A stretch of 64,000 bases of DNA from JAGXLC01 sp964585385 (GCA_964585385.1 CAZPDP010000004.1:71629-135628), one strand, 5' to 3'; positions 25,866 to 34,082 are shown, counted from the first letter of the stretch. Translations and numbers: made by a program. Notes: a model not told the origin generated them from the letters alone.

Positions 25866-27121
25866 TTGATCACGCGTTTTTCATCCGAACCATGAAGTAA
25901 GTCAAAACCTGCATAGCTTTCGCTCAAGCTTGTAAAATCAATGGTGGCATTGAGCAGGTGATTCTCGTATAGAGTTGATTTTGTTTGCAGAACAAACTTT
26001 CTGCAATATAATGAGCCGGTTATATTGCCTTTGTGAACCATGGAACCTTTGCAATATACCTGTCCGAAAATCCGTGAGTCATTATTCAGCGTAAGCCTTG
26101 TATTTTCATCGCTCCTGCCCAGAACCAATACTCCCCCATTTACCTCGGTTCCTCTTCCAATGTGCAATTCCTTCTTTCCTTCCGATTCACTTCCCAATAA
26201 TCCAATAAAGGATGGATACGTTAACCGGCAATCGCTTCCAACCTCAATGTTTTGTTGTGCAAAAAACTGACCGTTGCCGGTAAACCCGGATTTAATAACT
26301 ATGGATGGAGCATAAAGGATCACGTCTTTCAAATCTGTATTGCTTCCTATATGAATCATTTCATCCGAAATCACAATCACATTTCCTGAAAGTTTCTGAT
26401 AATCAATTTCAATAGCTTTTTGAAAATAGATAACCAGGGTTTTTTGATAAAATGAATTTCGGATAGTATCTGTTGAAAGAATTTGTTCAGAAAATACTAT
26501 GCTGTCGGAAAAATTATCAAACTCGCTGAAGTATTTTTGATTTTCGGTGATTATTCTTTTATTCAGGGAAGGCAATTGTTTTTTACTCACACCGGTCCTT
26601 CCGTAAACCAGTTTTTCTCCTGTATACCCTTCTCCCTCAATATAGGCTTGTTTTATTCCCAGCCTGGGTAATTTACTGTCTCCAACGATCCGGGTATTTC
26701 CACTTATGGAAAGGTACTTTTTCTGGTCCGATAAATACAGGGACTGGTTTTCGGTATTAAAGATGTACTCACCCAATAAAGCGATTTTTTCCTTTTCAAA
26801 CTTTTTAATTTGTGAGGAAACCCTGATTATATCCAGGGCGCCCCAGTGCTTGCGGGTTAAGGTAACAGTTGATGAACCTTCTTCAAATAGATCGATTGTT
26901 TGGGCTGAATTATAAGGTATATCCTGAGGTGAAGCGAGAGCTATGCTGATTCCCGAATCCACATTATCAATCAACCTGTTTTGAAGTATTTCTGCGTTTA
27001 GGTATTTATTGTGGAAATACAAATACAGCAATAAAGAACCTAATATCAGGGCAATGATAAAAGAAATGAAGACTGCGTAATATAAAGCGCCGGCTCTTAA
27101 CTTTTTTGATTTCTGGTTCAT
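25853..27121 (-). CDS. GspK-like minor pseudopilin-like membrane protein
   Basis: A 422-residue protein beginning with a basic leader and a single hydrophobic helix (ALYYAVFISFIIALILGSLLLYLYF). The leader resembles a prepilin leader (RAG before ALYYA) but lacks Glu at +5, as in GspK. The large remainder is strand-rich and from about residue 240 on has short repeating turns (NVIVISDEMIHIGSNTDLKD, GNGQFFAQQNIEVGSD, GRGTEVNGGVLVLGRS) that suggest a beta-helix or bactofilin-like fold. GspK-like by order and topology; the beta-helix is an inference. Its ATG lies just downstream of the repeat cluster. Confidence 0.55.
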   Translation of the reverse strand: MNQKSKKLRAGALYYAVFISFIIALILGSLLLYLYFHNKYLNAEILQNRLIDNVDSGISIALASPQDIPYNSAQTIDLFEEGSSTVTLTRKHWGALDIIRVSSQIKKFEKEKIALLGEYIFNTENQSLYLSDQKKYLSISGNTRIVGDSKLPRLGIKQAYIEGEGYTGEKLVYGRTGVSKKQLPSLNKRIITENQKYFSEFDNFSDSIVFSEQILSTDTIRNSFYQKTLVIYFQKAIEIDYQKLSGNVIVISDEMIHIGSNTDLKDVILYAPSIVIKSGFTGNGQFFAQQNIEVGSDCRLTYPSFIGLLGSESEGKKELHIGRGTEVNGGVLVLGRSDENTRLTLNNDSRIFGQVYCKGSMVHKGNITGSLYCRKFVLQTKSTLYENHLLNATIDFTSLSESYAGFDLLHGSDEKRVIKWLN

Positions 27122-27130
27122 TTACAGTTG

Positions 27131-27324
27131 TTTTTAACCGCAGAGAACTCAGAGGAAAACTCAGAGGGCCACGGAGGCATTTCCTCTGCGGNNNNNNNNN
27201 NNNNNNNNNNNNNNNNNNNNNNNNNNNNNNNNNNNNNNNNNNNNNNNNNNNNNNNNNNNNNNNNNNNNNNNNNNNNNNNNNNNNNNNNNNNCTCTGCGCA
27301 TTCTCTGCTTTCTCTGTGGTTAAC
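27131..27324. repeat. Palindromic CCGCAGAG repeat, unit R1 (contains the gap)
   Basis: Left arm TTAACCGCAGAGAACTCAGA at 27134-27153 and on to CCTCTGCGG at 27191; then the 100 N; then the right arm CTCTGCGCATTCTCTG to TGTGGTTAAC (27292-27324). The arms are imperfect inverted repeats. In unit R2 the two halves are separated by only TA, so the true gap may be a few bases or may hide further units. Confidence 0.85.
27192..27291. other. Assembly gap of 100 N
   Basis: Exactly 100 N, the default placeholder for a scaffold join of unknown length. It sits inside repeat unit R1, which has two near-identical neighbours, so the assembler probably could not resolve the repeat. Any reading frame crossing it is meaningless. 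Confidence 0.97.
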
Positions 27325-27383
27325 TCTTTATGTACTTTAATGGCACAACCAATTATTGTTCTCGTTATTTGGTTATCTAACAT
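27321..27383 (-). pseudogene. GxxExxY gene, 5' fragment
   Basis: Starts MLDNQITRTIIGCAIKVHKE, nearly the same as the intact gene at 27507-27890, and is cut at the codon after KE, where repeat R1 begins. The shared junction sequence AACTCTTTATG suggests deletion or recombination at short homology. The 5' spacer to repeat R2 is almost identical to that between R3 and the intact gene. Confidence 0.8.
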
Positions 27384-27401
27384 GTTTTAAATTTTAGTCT
27401 C

Positions 27402-27497
27402 TTTTTGACCGCAGAGAACTCAGAGGAAAACTCAGAGGGCCACGGAGGCATTTCCTCTGCGGTACTCTGCGCATTCTCTGCTTTCTCTGTGGTTAAC
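27402..27497. repeat. Palindromic CCGCAGAG repeat, unit R2 (complete)
   Basis: A complete 96-base unit. It opens TTTTTGACCGCAGAGAACTC and closes TCTCTGCTTTCTCTGTGGTT. It is built of short words in both orientations (ACCGCAGAGAA, CTCAGAGG, CCACGGAGG, then CCTCTGCGG, CTCTGCGC, TTCTCTG, CTCTGTGGTTAA), giving an overall imperfect hairpin with a smaller central hairpin (CCACGGAGG with CCTCTGCGG). Confidence 0.88.
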
Positions 27498-27506
27498 AGA
27501 TTAATA

Positions 27507-27890
27507 TTAGTTTTTGTATTTATTCACAACTCTCTTTATTCCATCCACTAACCTTAAACAATTAAAATTTATGAGCAGCCCGTGCTTACAATCAGATAAG
27601 TTAAGATATGTGAGCACCTGTGCTAAATGGATGTCATTTAACGCATCAACAGACTTTATCTCAATAACAACCTTATTGTCCACAAGAATATCAACCCGAT
27701 ATCCGCAGTCAAGTTTCACTTCTTCGTATATTAAAGGCAATGGCTTTTCTTTATAGACAAGCATTCCAGTTTTTTCAAGCTCATAATACAAGCATTCTTT
27801 ATAAGCTGATTCTAAAAGTCCTGGGCCCAACTCTTTATGTACTTTAATGGCACAGCCAATTATTGTTCTCGTTATTTCGTTATCTACCAT
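27507..27890 (-). CDS. GxxExxY family protein (PD-(D/E)XK-like)
   Basis: A 127-residue cytoplasmic protein of the GxxExxY family. The naming motif is GPGLLESAY at residues 22-30. The nuclease-like core follows: LDCGYRVDILVDNKVVIEIKSVDAL, shown here by its Asp (VDIL) and the EIK motif, matches the D...E-x-K signature of the PD-(D/E)XK superfamily. Activity in this family is not established. Repeat units R3 and R2 flank it directly, and a truncated second copy follows R2. It interrupts an otherwise compact secretion operon on the same strand. Confidence 0.85.
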   Translation of the reverse strand: MVDNEITRTIIGCAIKVHKELGPGLLESAYKECLYYELEKTGMLVYKEKPLPLIYEEVKLDCGYRVDILVDNKVVIEIKSVDALNDIHLAQVLTYLNLSDCKHGLLINFNCLRLVDGIKRVVNKYKN

Positions 27891-27908
27891 GTTTTAACTT
27901 TTAGTCTC

Positions 27909-28002
27909 TTTTTGACCGCAGAGAACTCAGAGGAAAACTCAGAGGGCCACGGAGGCATTTCCTCTGCGGCGCTCTGTGCATTCTCTGCTTTCTCTGTGGT
28001 TA
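27909..28002. repeat. Palindromic CCGCAGAG repeat, unit R3
   Basis: Same left arm as R2 (GACCGCAGAGAACTCAGAGG and on through the central hairpin), with a few differences in the right arm (GGCGCTCTGTGC for GGTACTCTGCGC) and an end TGTGGTTATAC. It lies between the intact GxxExxY gene and the YwqK-like gene. Confidence 0.88.
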
Positions 28003-28024
28003 TACTATTTTAGGTTTAACTTAT

Positions 28025-28639
28025 TTAATTGATCTCCTTTTTTCCCGATTTCAGTTTTCTCTTCAATGTATTAAAAAATGGCGTATATGGTTTTCCCTTT
28101 CGGTAATATACGGTTGTATCCTTTTCATTTGTTTGTATTAGACATCTTCCGTGCAATTTTCCCTTTTTATAATTCAGTTTGGACAGGATTTCTCCCTTTT
28201 CTGAATACCTGATTTTATATTGCCTGAATCCCTTTCTCCAGGAGGACTCCTCAATCAAATTTCCTTCACCATCCCACTTTTTCCAGAGTCCATCTTTTAC
28301 TCCCTTATCAAAGGTTCCTGTTTTCAAAAGATTACCCTTAAGATCATACTTCTCAAACCGGCCATCCAACAGGGAGCCACTGTATCCTTTTTCATTCTGA
28401 TGGATCTTCCCTGCTTTATACCAGTAATAGGTAACATTCTCCAGTATTTTTCTGTTAACCGGCTTATTGAAAATAAAAAAGCGGTAGGTAAACTCTTTGT
28501 TGGTAATGGTTATAGACCGGTTGCTGTAGTCTGTTTCATCTACCTGTGCAACGGATAAACCGGCAACCTTTATAACCAATCCAAACGTTAAAACAAAATA
28601 AACCGCGACTTTCAGGATTTGCTGATAAATATTTCTCAT
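28025..28639 (-). CDS. Exported MORN-variant repeat (YwqK-like) protein
   Basis: A 204-residue protein with an N-terminal signal or anchor (VAVYFVLTFGLVIKVAGLSVAQ) and several MORN-variant repeats of about 23 residues at about 70-190 (SGSLLDGRFEKYDLKGNLLK, GTFDKGVKDGLWKKWDGEGN, NYKKGKLHGRCLIQ). Such YwqK-like repeats are common in Bacteroidota surface or periplasmic proteins and are often labelled antitoxin without support. It ends the upstream half of the secretion cluster and starts three bases after the GspC-like gene, so a role with the machine is possible. Confidence 0.65.
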   Translation of the reverse strand: MRNIYQQILKVAVYFVLTFGLVIKVAGLSVAQVDETDYSNRSITITNKEFTYRFFIFNKPVNRKILENVTYYWYKAGKIHQNEKGYSGSLLDGRFEKYDLKGNLLKTGTFDKGVKDGLWKKWDGEGNLIEESSWRKGFRQYKIRYSEKGEILSKLNYKKGKLHGRCLIQTNEKDTTVYYRKGKPYTPFFNTLKRKLKSGKKEIN

Positions 28640-28642
28640 ACG

Positions 28643-29152
28643 TTATCCTTTGTTTTTTGCGATAGTCTTTTCATCATTTTTATAAACCACATAAATTGAA
28701 TCCAAAGAAAATTTTCTCAGGTAAATGTTTTGAATGGTATCCCCTTTATGGAACAAATACCTCTTTTTGTTAATCCCTAGAAGAATGACATATCTGTTGT
28801 TTTGTTTATTATAAATCAGGCCGTTATATGTTATTTCAGGCCAGCGGGTCCGTTGTGAAACAACTCTTCTTCGTCTGAAATTTCTTGTTTTTTCACTGTT
28901 TTCTTTTTTGTTCACTGCTTCATCTGATTCATTTCCTTTTCCTTTATAACTCTTTAAAAATGGATCGGAATAATCAGCGTATATAAAAAAAGTGTCTTTT
29001 TCTGCAAGGGTGGTATCTTTCCTTGAATTATCACTTACAGCAATGGTTTTCGGGGATTCGAAAGAAGTATTCGAAAAAATCCTGTAGAAAATAATACCCC
29101 AGATTATCAACACAGCAGGAATCAATATGTACAATCCCTTTTTATTTTTCAT
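28643..29152 (-). CDS. GspC/PilP-like inner-membrane protein (putative)
   Basis: A 169-residue protein: short cytoplasmic start, one transmembrane helix (GLYILIPAVLIIWGIIFYRIF), a charged linker to about residue 98, then a small strand-rich domain (RWPEITYNGLIYN, RYVILLGINKKRYLFHKGDT, IQNIYLRKFSLDSIYVVY). That topology and the small domain resemble GspC HR or PilP domains, which link inner-membrane parts to the secretin. It overlaps the lipoprotein gene by 11 bases. Assignment is by topology and gene order, not by strong similarity. Confidence 0.5.
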   Translation of the reverse strand: MKNKKGLYILIPAVLIIWGIIFYRIFSNTSFESPKTIAVSDNSRKDTTLAEKDTFFIYADYSDPFLKSYKGKGNESDEAVNKKENSEKTRNFRRRRVVSQRTRWPEITYNGLIYNKQNNRYVILLGINKKRYLFHKGDTIQNIYLRKFSLDSIYVVYKNDEKTIAKNKG

Positions 29153-30098
29153 CTCTGTAAAAACTCCTTATGTTGCTGTAATCGCTTTTGTTTCCGGCCC
29201 GGTCAACTGAACCGACTTTCCAATAAAAAATATTGCTTTCCTCTCCGGTCGGGTTCCAGTTGTAAATGGTATCGCGGTTATTTCTTTTCAATACCATCTC
29301 ATTGAATGTTGAATCGGTGGCGATAATCAGACTGTCCGTTATTTCTGTTCCCGACCGGTCAGGTCTTCTCCATTGGAAAGTAACCAGTGTCGTGTTTATC
29401 GTATCCTTCTCATTGGGATTAAGCAATGCCGGAATTTCGGGAGCAGTATAATCAATGGCCAGTTCACGGTGTTCATAAGAAGTTTCCGATTCCCCATTCA
29501 AAGCTTTCACTCCCCAGGCATAGAATCCTTCATTGAGAGTTAATGTTACTTGTGATTCAACAGCCAATGTGGTATCAAAAAGATAGGCGCCCTGCCAGTT
29601 TTTCTCTTTTAGAATAAACCTGTATTCACCGGCATTGTAAAGTTTTTGCCACTGAAAGTCGATAACACTCTTGGTGGTTGCCAGATTATTTTGAGGGCTG
29701 TTCAGAATAACCTGTGTATTGCTTAAATCGGCCGTGCTGTCTATTACCAATGTTCTCGCCGTATACTCTGTTTCATAAGCAGAATTGTATGCCTTTACCC
29801 GCCATTGAAAAATTCCGGGAAAAAGGGCATAAGAAAATTGAGTACGCGTCAGATTTGTATCAAGCAGTATTTTGGAAGGATTTTCAAAATCCGGATGTAC
29901 CACCTGAAGATTATAATTTTCTGCATCCTCAACTTCTTCCCACCAGAATTTGATGGTTACAACATCCGTAACAAGTGAGTCGACCGGAGATACTAACGTA
30001 ACCTCCCGTTCAGATATATCTTCCACGAAGATTTCGCTGCAATTAACCAGCCCTAAAATCAATAGGGTAACACCCAGTTTAACTATTCTGCTTTTCAT
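29142..30098 (-). CDS. Lipoprotein with Ig/FN3-like domains in the secretion cluster
   Basis: A 318-residue protein with a lipoprotein signal (VTLLILGLVNC, Cys20). Three repeated domains of about 90 residues follow, each with W-x-W or F-x-W core residues and a WRVKAYN/WGVKALN/WKVGSVD strand (for example VTIKFWWEEVEDAENYNL, VIDFQWQKLYNAGEYRF, VTFQWRRPDRSG), typical of fibronectin type III-like folds. It overlaps genes on both sides. It could act as a secretin pilotin or periplasmic scaffold; this is inferred only from position and lipidation. Confidence 0.6.
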   Translation of the reverse strand: MKSRIVKLGVTLLILGLVNCSEIFVEDISEREVTLVSPVDSLVTDVVTIKFWWEEVEDAENYNLQVVHPDFENPSKILLDTNLTRTQFSYALFPGIFQWRVKAYNSAYETEYTARTLVIDSTADLSNTQVILNSPQNNLATTKSVIDFQWQKLYNAGEYRFILKEKNWQGAYLFDTTLAVESQVTLTLNEGFYAWGVKALNGESETSYEHRELAIDYTAPEIPALLNPNEKDTINTTLVTFQWRRPDRSGTEITDSLIIATDSTFNEMVLKRNNRDTIYNWNPTGEESNIFYWKVGSVDRAGNKSDYSNIRSFYRDEK

Positions 30099-30627
30099 CT
30101 TCTTTCAATTTTATGCTTTGTATGATCATTTTCATATTCAACTCTTTCTTACCGGTACGAACATCTTTTTCCGTAAAGAAATGAACAGCGGCAATTTTAC
30201 CGTATGGGAAATCCTGTTCAAGTTCATAGAGGATTTTAAGTAACGAAATGAACTCCCCCTGCAGAATTAAGGAGTAGCTAACCAATTGGTACTCTTTATT
30301 GGTCACTGTATGATTACCGGGAAACTCTTTAAATATCACATCTTCCTGCTGACATAGTCTTCCCGCTTTTTCAAGCAATAATTCCTCAGCGTCAACAAAC
30401 TGTTTATTTTTCCCCACCCGATGGTCAATATTTTCAATTTGAGCTGTTATCTCATTAATATGCCGAGGAGCATTTTCAAGATGATTTAATTTACCGGTTA
30501 TTTTACTGCATTGCGATTTTAAATCCAGTGTTTTTTCAAATGCCAGGTTGTACGTTGAGATGATAGCAAAAAGCATCCCAATGAATAAAACAATACTTTT
30601 ATGTTTGTTTGAAAGATTGTTCAACAT
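30079..30627 (-). CDS. GspM/PilO-like inner-membrane protein (putative)
   Basis: A 182-residue protein: short cytoplasmic start, one transmembrane helix (SIVLFIGMLFAIISTYNLAF), a coiled-coil stretch of about 60 residues, then a small alpha/beta domain (YQLVSYSLILQGEFISLLKILYELEQDF). This is the PilO/GspM layout, and it follows the GspL-like gene by four bases as expected for an L-M pair. Similarity is topological. Confidence 0.6.
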   Translation of the reverse strand: MLNNLSNKHKSIVLFIGMLFAIISTYNLAFEKTLDLKSQCSKITGKLNHLENAPRHINEITAQIENIDHRVGKNKQFVDAEELLLEKAGRLCQQEDVIFKEFPGNHTVTNKEYQLVSYSLILQGEFISLLKILYELEQDFPYGKIAAVHFFTEKDVRTGKKELNMKMIIQSIKLKEDEKQNS

Positions 30628-30631
30628 CCTC

Positions 30632-31834
30632 TTATATCATTATCTGAATAATAAAATCTCCCGGTTCACCGGGTTTTTCTTTTGTATAGTTTATCAACCG
30701 TATTTCCCGGACCCAATCTTTTTCCTTTAATTGACCCATCCACGCATTGAGTACCATATTTTTATCCGAAACACCCTTGATAATGATTTCATCCTTGGAA
30801 ATATCAATTTCCTCGCCTACCTTAATCTTTCCATTAACCAGATGAATCTCAAGCCGATTCAGAATAATTGAGTTGGGAATGGTCCGGGCAATTCGATCGG
30901 AATAATACGACAGTTTTGAAGAACTCAGGTATCCTCTCTCCACCACATATTGCTCCTTTAACTTCAGCTCCTCCTTTAAAGTATCAAGCCTCGTAATCAA
31001 ATCTTTATTCTGATTAAGCTGAAACGAAAGCCGGTTATATTTTGCACTGTAATAATCGAAATAGAGGTAGTTTACAATTAAACCCACGAATAAAAGACCC
31101 AAAAAAGCCAGGCCTGCAATTTTAATCAATCTTCCGAACAAAAATTCTTCATAATGGAATCGACTCCTGTCCAGTTCAATTGCTCCTGAAGACCTGGTGA
31201 AATAATTGACCGCCGCGGAAAATGAAACCAGGGAAAGCGAATCTACGCTTTCATCCGCCATCCGGTAATTTAAACCGCTGTAATATTCGTCATTCTTCTC
31301 AATATTTTCTATCTTCTTCCCGCCTTTTATTTTGTATTGACTGACTTTCAGTTCATCCTGCCTGGAAATAGCCGGCATAACATTATTTAATGGGAAAGGA
31401 CCGATATCGACATACACTACATGCAATCCTCTATTTTTGAATTCATCAAGAATAGAGTCTAGTTGTTCTTTCCTTATGGCTGCCAGAAAAACCTGGTTTT
31501 CTTCCGCCGGGTATTGAAATACATAAAAATCTTTTTCTGTGGCATTGGGCAGCAGATGATTTATAAGGGACCGTTCAGGGTCAGGGGTTACTTTTTTATA
31601 GAGTATACCTTTCCCGTCAATGGTCAGGCAAACGGGTAATTCTTTGGGTATGGATTCCTGTATAAAATCATAGGAATCCAGTCTGAACAGGCTTTTCTTC
31701 AAACTGAGATTCGAACCGGATTTATTGATCACAGAACCATAGGCTGTAATACTGCCATTAGCTCTTACATGGAGCTCAATACCAGCCGCCTGTTTTCCTT
31801 TTACAAGTCCTATATTTTCTATCCAGGTAATCAC
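30632..31834 (-). CDS. GspL/PilM-PilN-like assembly protein
   Basis: A 400-residue protein with a cytoplasmic part of about 235 residues, a transmembrane helix at about 236-259 (IAGLAFLGLLFVGLIVNYLYF), a coiled coil, and a periplasmic PilN-like domain (SDRIARTIPNSIILNRLEIH, then a small ferredoxin-like part). The cytoplasmic part has an actin-like flavour (GIELHVRANGSITAYGSV, PVCLTIDGKGILYKKV, VYVDIGPFPL), as in PilM or GspL. It would link the ATPase to the periplasm. It is three bases downstream of the secretin gene. Confidence 0.62.
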   Translation of the reverse strand: MITWIENIGLVKGKQAAGIELHVRANGSITAYGSVINKSGSNLSLKKSLFRLDSYDFIQESIPKELPVCLTIDGKGILYKKVTPDPERSLINHLLPNATEKDFYVFQYPAEENQVFLAAIRKEQLDSILDEFKNRGLHVVYVDIGPFPLNNVMPAISRQDELKVSQYKIKGGKKIENIEKNDEYYSGLNYRMADESVDSLSLVSFSAAVNYFTRSSGAIELDRSRFHYEEFLFGRLIKIAGLAFLGLLFVGLIVNYLYFDYYSAKYNRLSFQLNQNKDLITRLDTLKEELKLKEQYVVERGYLSSSKLSYYSDRIARTIPNSIILNRLEIHLVNGKIKVGEEIDISKDEIIIKGVSDKNMVLNAWMGQLKEKDWVREIRLINYTKEKPGEPGDFIIQIMI

Positions 31835-31837
31835 AAT

Positions 31838-33781
31838 CTAATTAATAATAGTTGGTTTGATAAAAATATTCAGTTTGCCCTTGCTCCTTTGATCGTTCCT
31901 GCTGCTGAAAATCCATTTTAAAACAGGTATCCTGGACAACAGAGGCAGTCCTTTCCCTGAGCTGTTCACTCTTTTCTCCTCCAGGCCTCCAAGAAGCACC
32001 ATTTCCTGGTTTTTTATTCTTATGGTCGATTGAAATGACCTGGTAACCTGTCCCGGAGGGGCGTTCTCATTAATCCGTTCCGTAAAATCCGATTGGTTTA
32101 CATTAATATTCATAGTAACCTGGTTATCACCCGAAATAACCGGCCGAATATCCACTTTTAGCTCCGCCTCAACAGACCTGTACCTCTCCCTTGTTGCAAG
32201 CTGGGGATTCTGTGTTCCCATCAGGTTACTTTCTTTCTCCAGGTAATATTCTTTATTCCCGATACTCATAGTAGCCTTGCGGCCATTAATAGTGGAAAGT
32301 TTAGGCGTACTTCTGACGTTAAGGATTCCCTCATCTTCCATAGCCTGCAGTGTCATGTAGAAGTCAGGGGTTACTTTTCCGATTTTCACCCAGCCAAATC
32401 CGTTGAACCGTTCAATCAAATCATTAATGCCCTCGGAACTTAGAGTAAAATCAACTCCCGGATAAACATCGCCGGATGTTTCCACGCCTCCTTCACTCAA
32501 ACCTGCGGAAACACCTGTTTTTACAATATGAGACTTGTTGAAATCGATTATCATCACTTCAATCAATATAACAGGCACGCTTTTGTCGATCTTGCGTATA
32601 AATTGTGCTACTTTTTCAACCTTATCGGGCGGACCGGATACAAAGAGACTGTTCAGCTCAATGAACTCTTTCACCTCAACTTGTTCTGCAAGCGATTCAG
32701 GCAGGATACTCCGGACAGTGTCAATGGTTCTGTGTTGGAGGTGAACCACTTTGTGTGTCCGCAATTCCTCAATCCTCTTTTCCCCGATGAGGTAAATGTC
32801 TTCGTAAACATTGTAGGTATATTTTGTACCATTTAATAAATTCAGCAGCAAATCCTCATAGCTGACGCCTCTAACACTTAAAGAAACCTTGGTCTCCATC
32901 TCGGATGTAACAAAATAGTTTACACCCAGCTTATTGGAAACATGTTTTATAATATCCACCACCGGTGTATTGACTGCATAGAGGTTGATGCTGTCTCTGC
33001 CATAAACATTCAATTCCATTTCAGGAGGAACTTGCTTTTGCTGGGTATTACCCGGTCTGATCGACTGAGAAAAACCGGTTTTCTGAGCGGATTCATCGGT
33101 TTGCTTTTTCTTGAGCAGGAAAAACCCATCCCTGGTTTCTTCTGATTCCAAACCATTTGTGTAAGCAAACTTGTCCATCGCTGCAGCAAAGGTTTTATCC
33201 CTGATAAATCCCTGGACTTTAAGATCACTCAGCCCGGGTTCAAGAATAATATTTTTGCTGGTCTGCTCTGTTATTTCACGGGCCACATCATTTAACGGTT
33301 TATTACTGCAATTAATTGAAAAAAGGTCTTCAGCGGGATTATAGTCAATCTCCATGCTCCCGGTTTGAATGGGCTCCGGTGTCTTTTTTGCTTTTACGTT
33401 GATGATGTTACCGATGGGTTCAATTTTCAGATTGTACTGCTGTTTCAGAAAGAGTAATATGTCAATCACCTTAACATTCTGGAAATTATTGACAACCTTC
33501 ATTTTTAGCGAAGGATCCACGTTGATGTTCACTCCGGCATTATTTGCGACTGCCCGGAGGAATTCCTGGATGGAAACATCGGTTACGGAAATGTCCACTC
33601 TGTGGTTAAGTTCCGGGACAGAGTCCGCCAGTTGATGTAATTCAGAATAGAGTGAATCTGTTTCTTGTCCCTGAATACAAGGAATATGAAAGAAAATTAT
33701 CAGTCCGGTAAATAAAATAAATGTCTTTTTTCTCAAGATCGTTTTGTTTTTAGGTTCAGTTGTTTTAATCCCAGAGTGCAC
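31838..33781 (-). CDS. gspD: Secretin (GspD/PilQ family)
   Basis: Outer-membrane secretin, 647 residues. A signal peptide follows a 16-residue basic lead (LRKKTFILFTGLIIFFHIPC). Three STN/N0-like domains lie at about 60-130, 150-220 and 260-335, then an N1-type domain (LNSLFVSGPPDKVEKVAQFI) and the secretin core from about 410. The core ends with the family signature MVLLGGLEEKRVNSSGKGLP and LLSRIPVLKWIFSS. The ATG lies inside repeat R4; a TTG at residue 17 is an alternative start directly before the signal peptide. Partner genes follow at once. Confidence 0.9.
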   Translation of the reverse strand: MHSGIKTTEPKNKTILRKKTFILFTGLIIFFHIPCIQGQETDSLYSELHQLADSVPELNHRVDISVTDVSIQEFLRAVANNAGVNINVDPSLKMKVVNNFQNVKVIDILLFLKQQYNLKIEPIGNIINVKAKKTPEPIQTGSMEIDYNPAEDLFSINCSNKPLNDVAREITEQTSKNIILEPGLSDLKVQGFIRDKTFAAAMDKFAYTNGLESEETRDGFFLLKKKQTDESAQKTGFSQSIRPGNTQQKQVPPEMELNVYGRDSINLYAVNTPVVDIIKHVSNKLGVNYFVTSEMETKVSLSVRGVSYEDLLLNLLNGTKYTYNVYEDIYLIGEKRIEELRTHKVVHLQHRTIDTVRSILPESLAEQVEVKEFIELNSLFVSGPPDKVEKVAQFIRKIDKSVPVILIEVMIIDFNKSHIVKTGVSAGLSEGGVETSGDVYPGVDFTLSSEGINDLIERFNGFGWVKIGKVTPDFYMTLQAMEDEGILNVRSTPKLSTINGRKATMSIGNKEYYLEKESNLMGTQNPQLATRERYRSVEAELKVDIRPVISGDNQVTMNINVNQSDFTERINENAPPGQVTRSFQSTIRIKNQEMVLLGGLEEKRVNSSGKGLPLLSRIPVLKWIFSSRNDQRSKGKLNIFIKPTIIN

Positions 33782-33855
33782 AGAGGAAAACGAAGAGAGA
33801 CACAGAAACTATCCTCTGTGGTTCTCTGCGTATTTTCTATGTTCTCTGTGGTTAA
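33765..33855. repeat. Palindromic CCGCAGAG-type repeat, unit R4 (diverged)
   Basis: Reads TTAATCCCAGAGTGCACAGAGG at the left (first 20 bases shown by its ends TTAATCC and CACAGAGG) and GTTCTCTGTGGTTAAAC at the right. Same length and word order as R2 but many base changes. Not accompanied by a GxxExxY gene. It overlaps the predicted secretin start codon. Confidence 0.75.
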
Positions 33856-34082
33856 ACTTTATCATGTAATAAAAATTTGTGCCTATTTTATTCTTCAAAC
33901 TTTTTCGTCCTTTAAATCGACTTCATTCCCTCCGGGAAAACAGACCAAGCATAAACACCTAATCTACAATTATTTTCCGCTACGCAGAATTTTTAAATAT
34001 TAATTATAGACGCAATAAATCGCGTCTCTACCCTTTATACTGCCCTATTCAAATTCATTCTCATTTCCTAATACTCAAACCA
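33856..34082. other. Spacer between gspE and gspD with small hairpin
   Basis: No credible ORF. AGACGC (34008-34013) pairs with GCGTCT (34022-34027) within TAGACGCAATAAATCGCGTCTC, a form of intergenic hairpin common in this phylum. Otherwise AT-rich. With R4 it breaks the otherwise tight spacing of the secretion genes. Confidence 0.45.

Noticed and set aside
27006..27390. Reading frames of 70-125 residues running across the N block on both strands
   Set aside because: They are open only because N codons are read as X; the real sequence in the gap is unknown, and the flanks are repeat arms plus a truncated GxxExxY start.
27131..28002. CRISPR array
   Set aside because: The repeats are about 95 bases, internally palindromic, and separated by genes and fixed spacers, not by unique 30-40 base spacers. 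No cas gene is near.
28025..28639. Antitoxin of a toxin-antitoxin pair
   Set aside because: YwqK-like proteins are often labelled this way, but this one is exported and has no toxin partner; it sits in a secretion operon.
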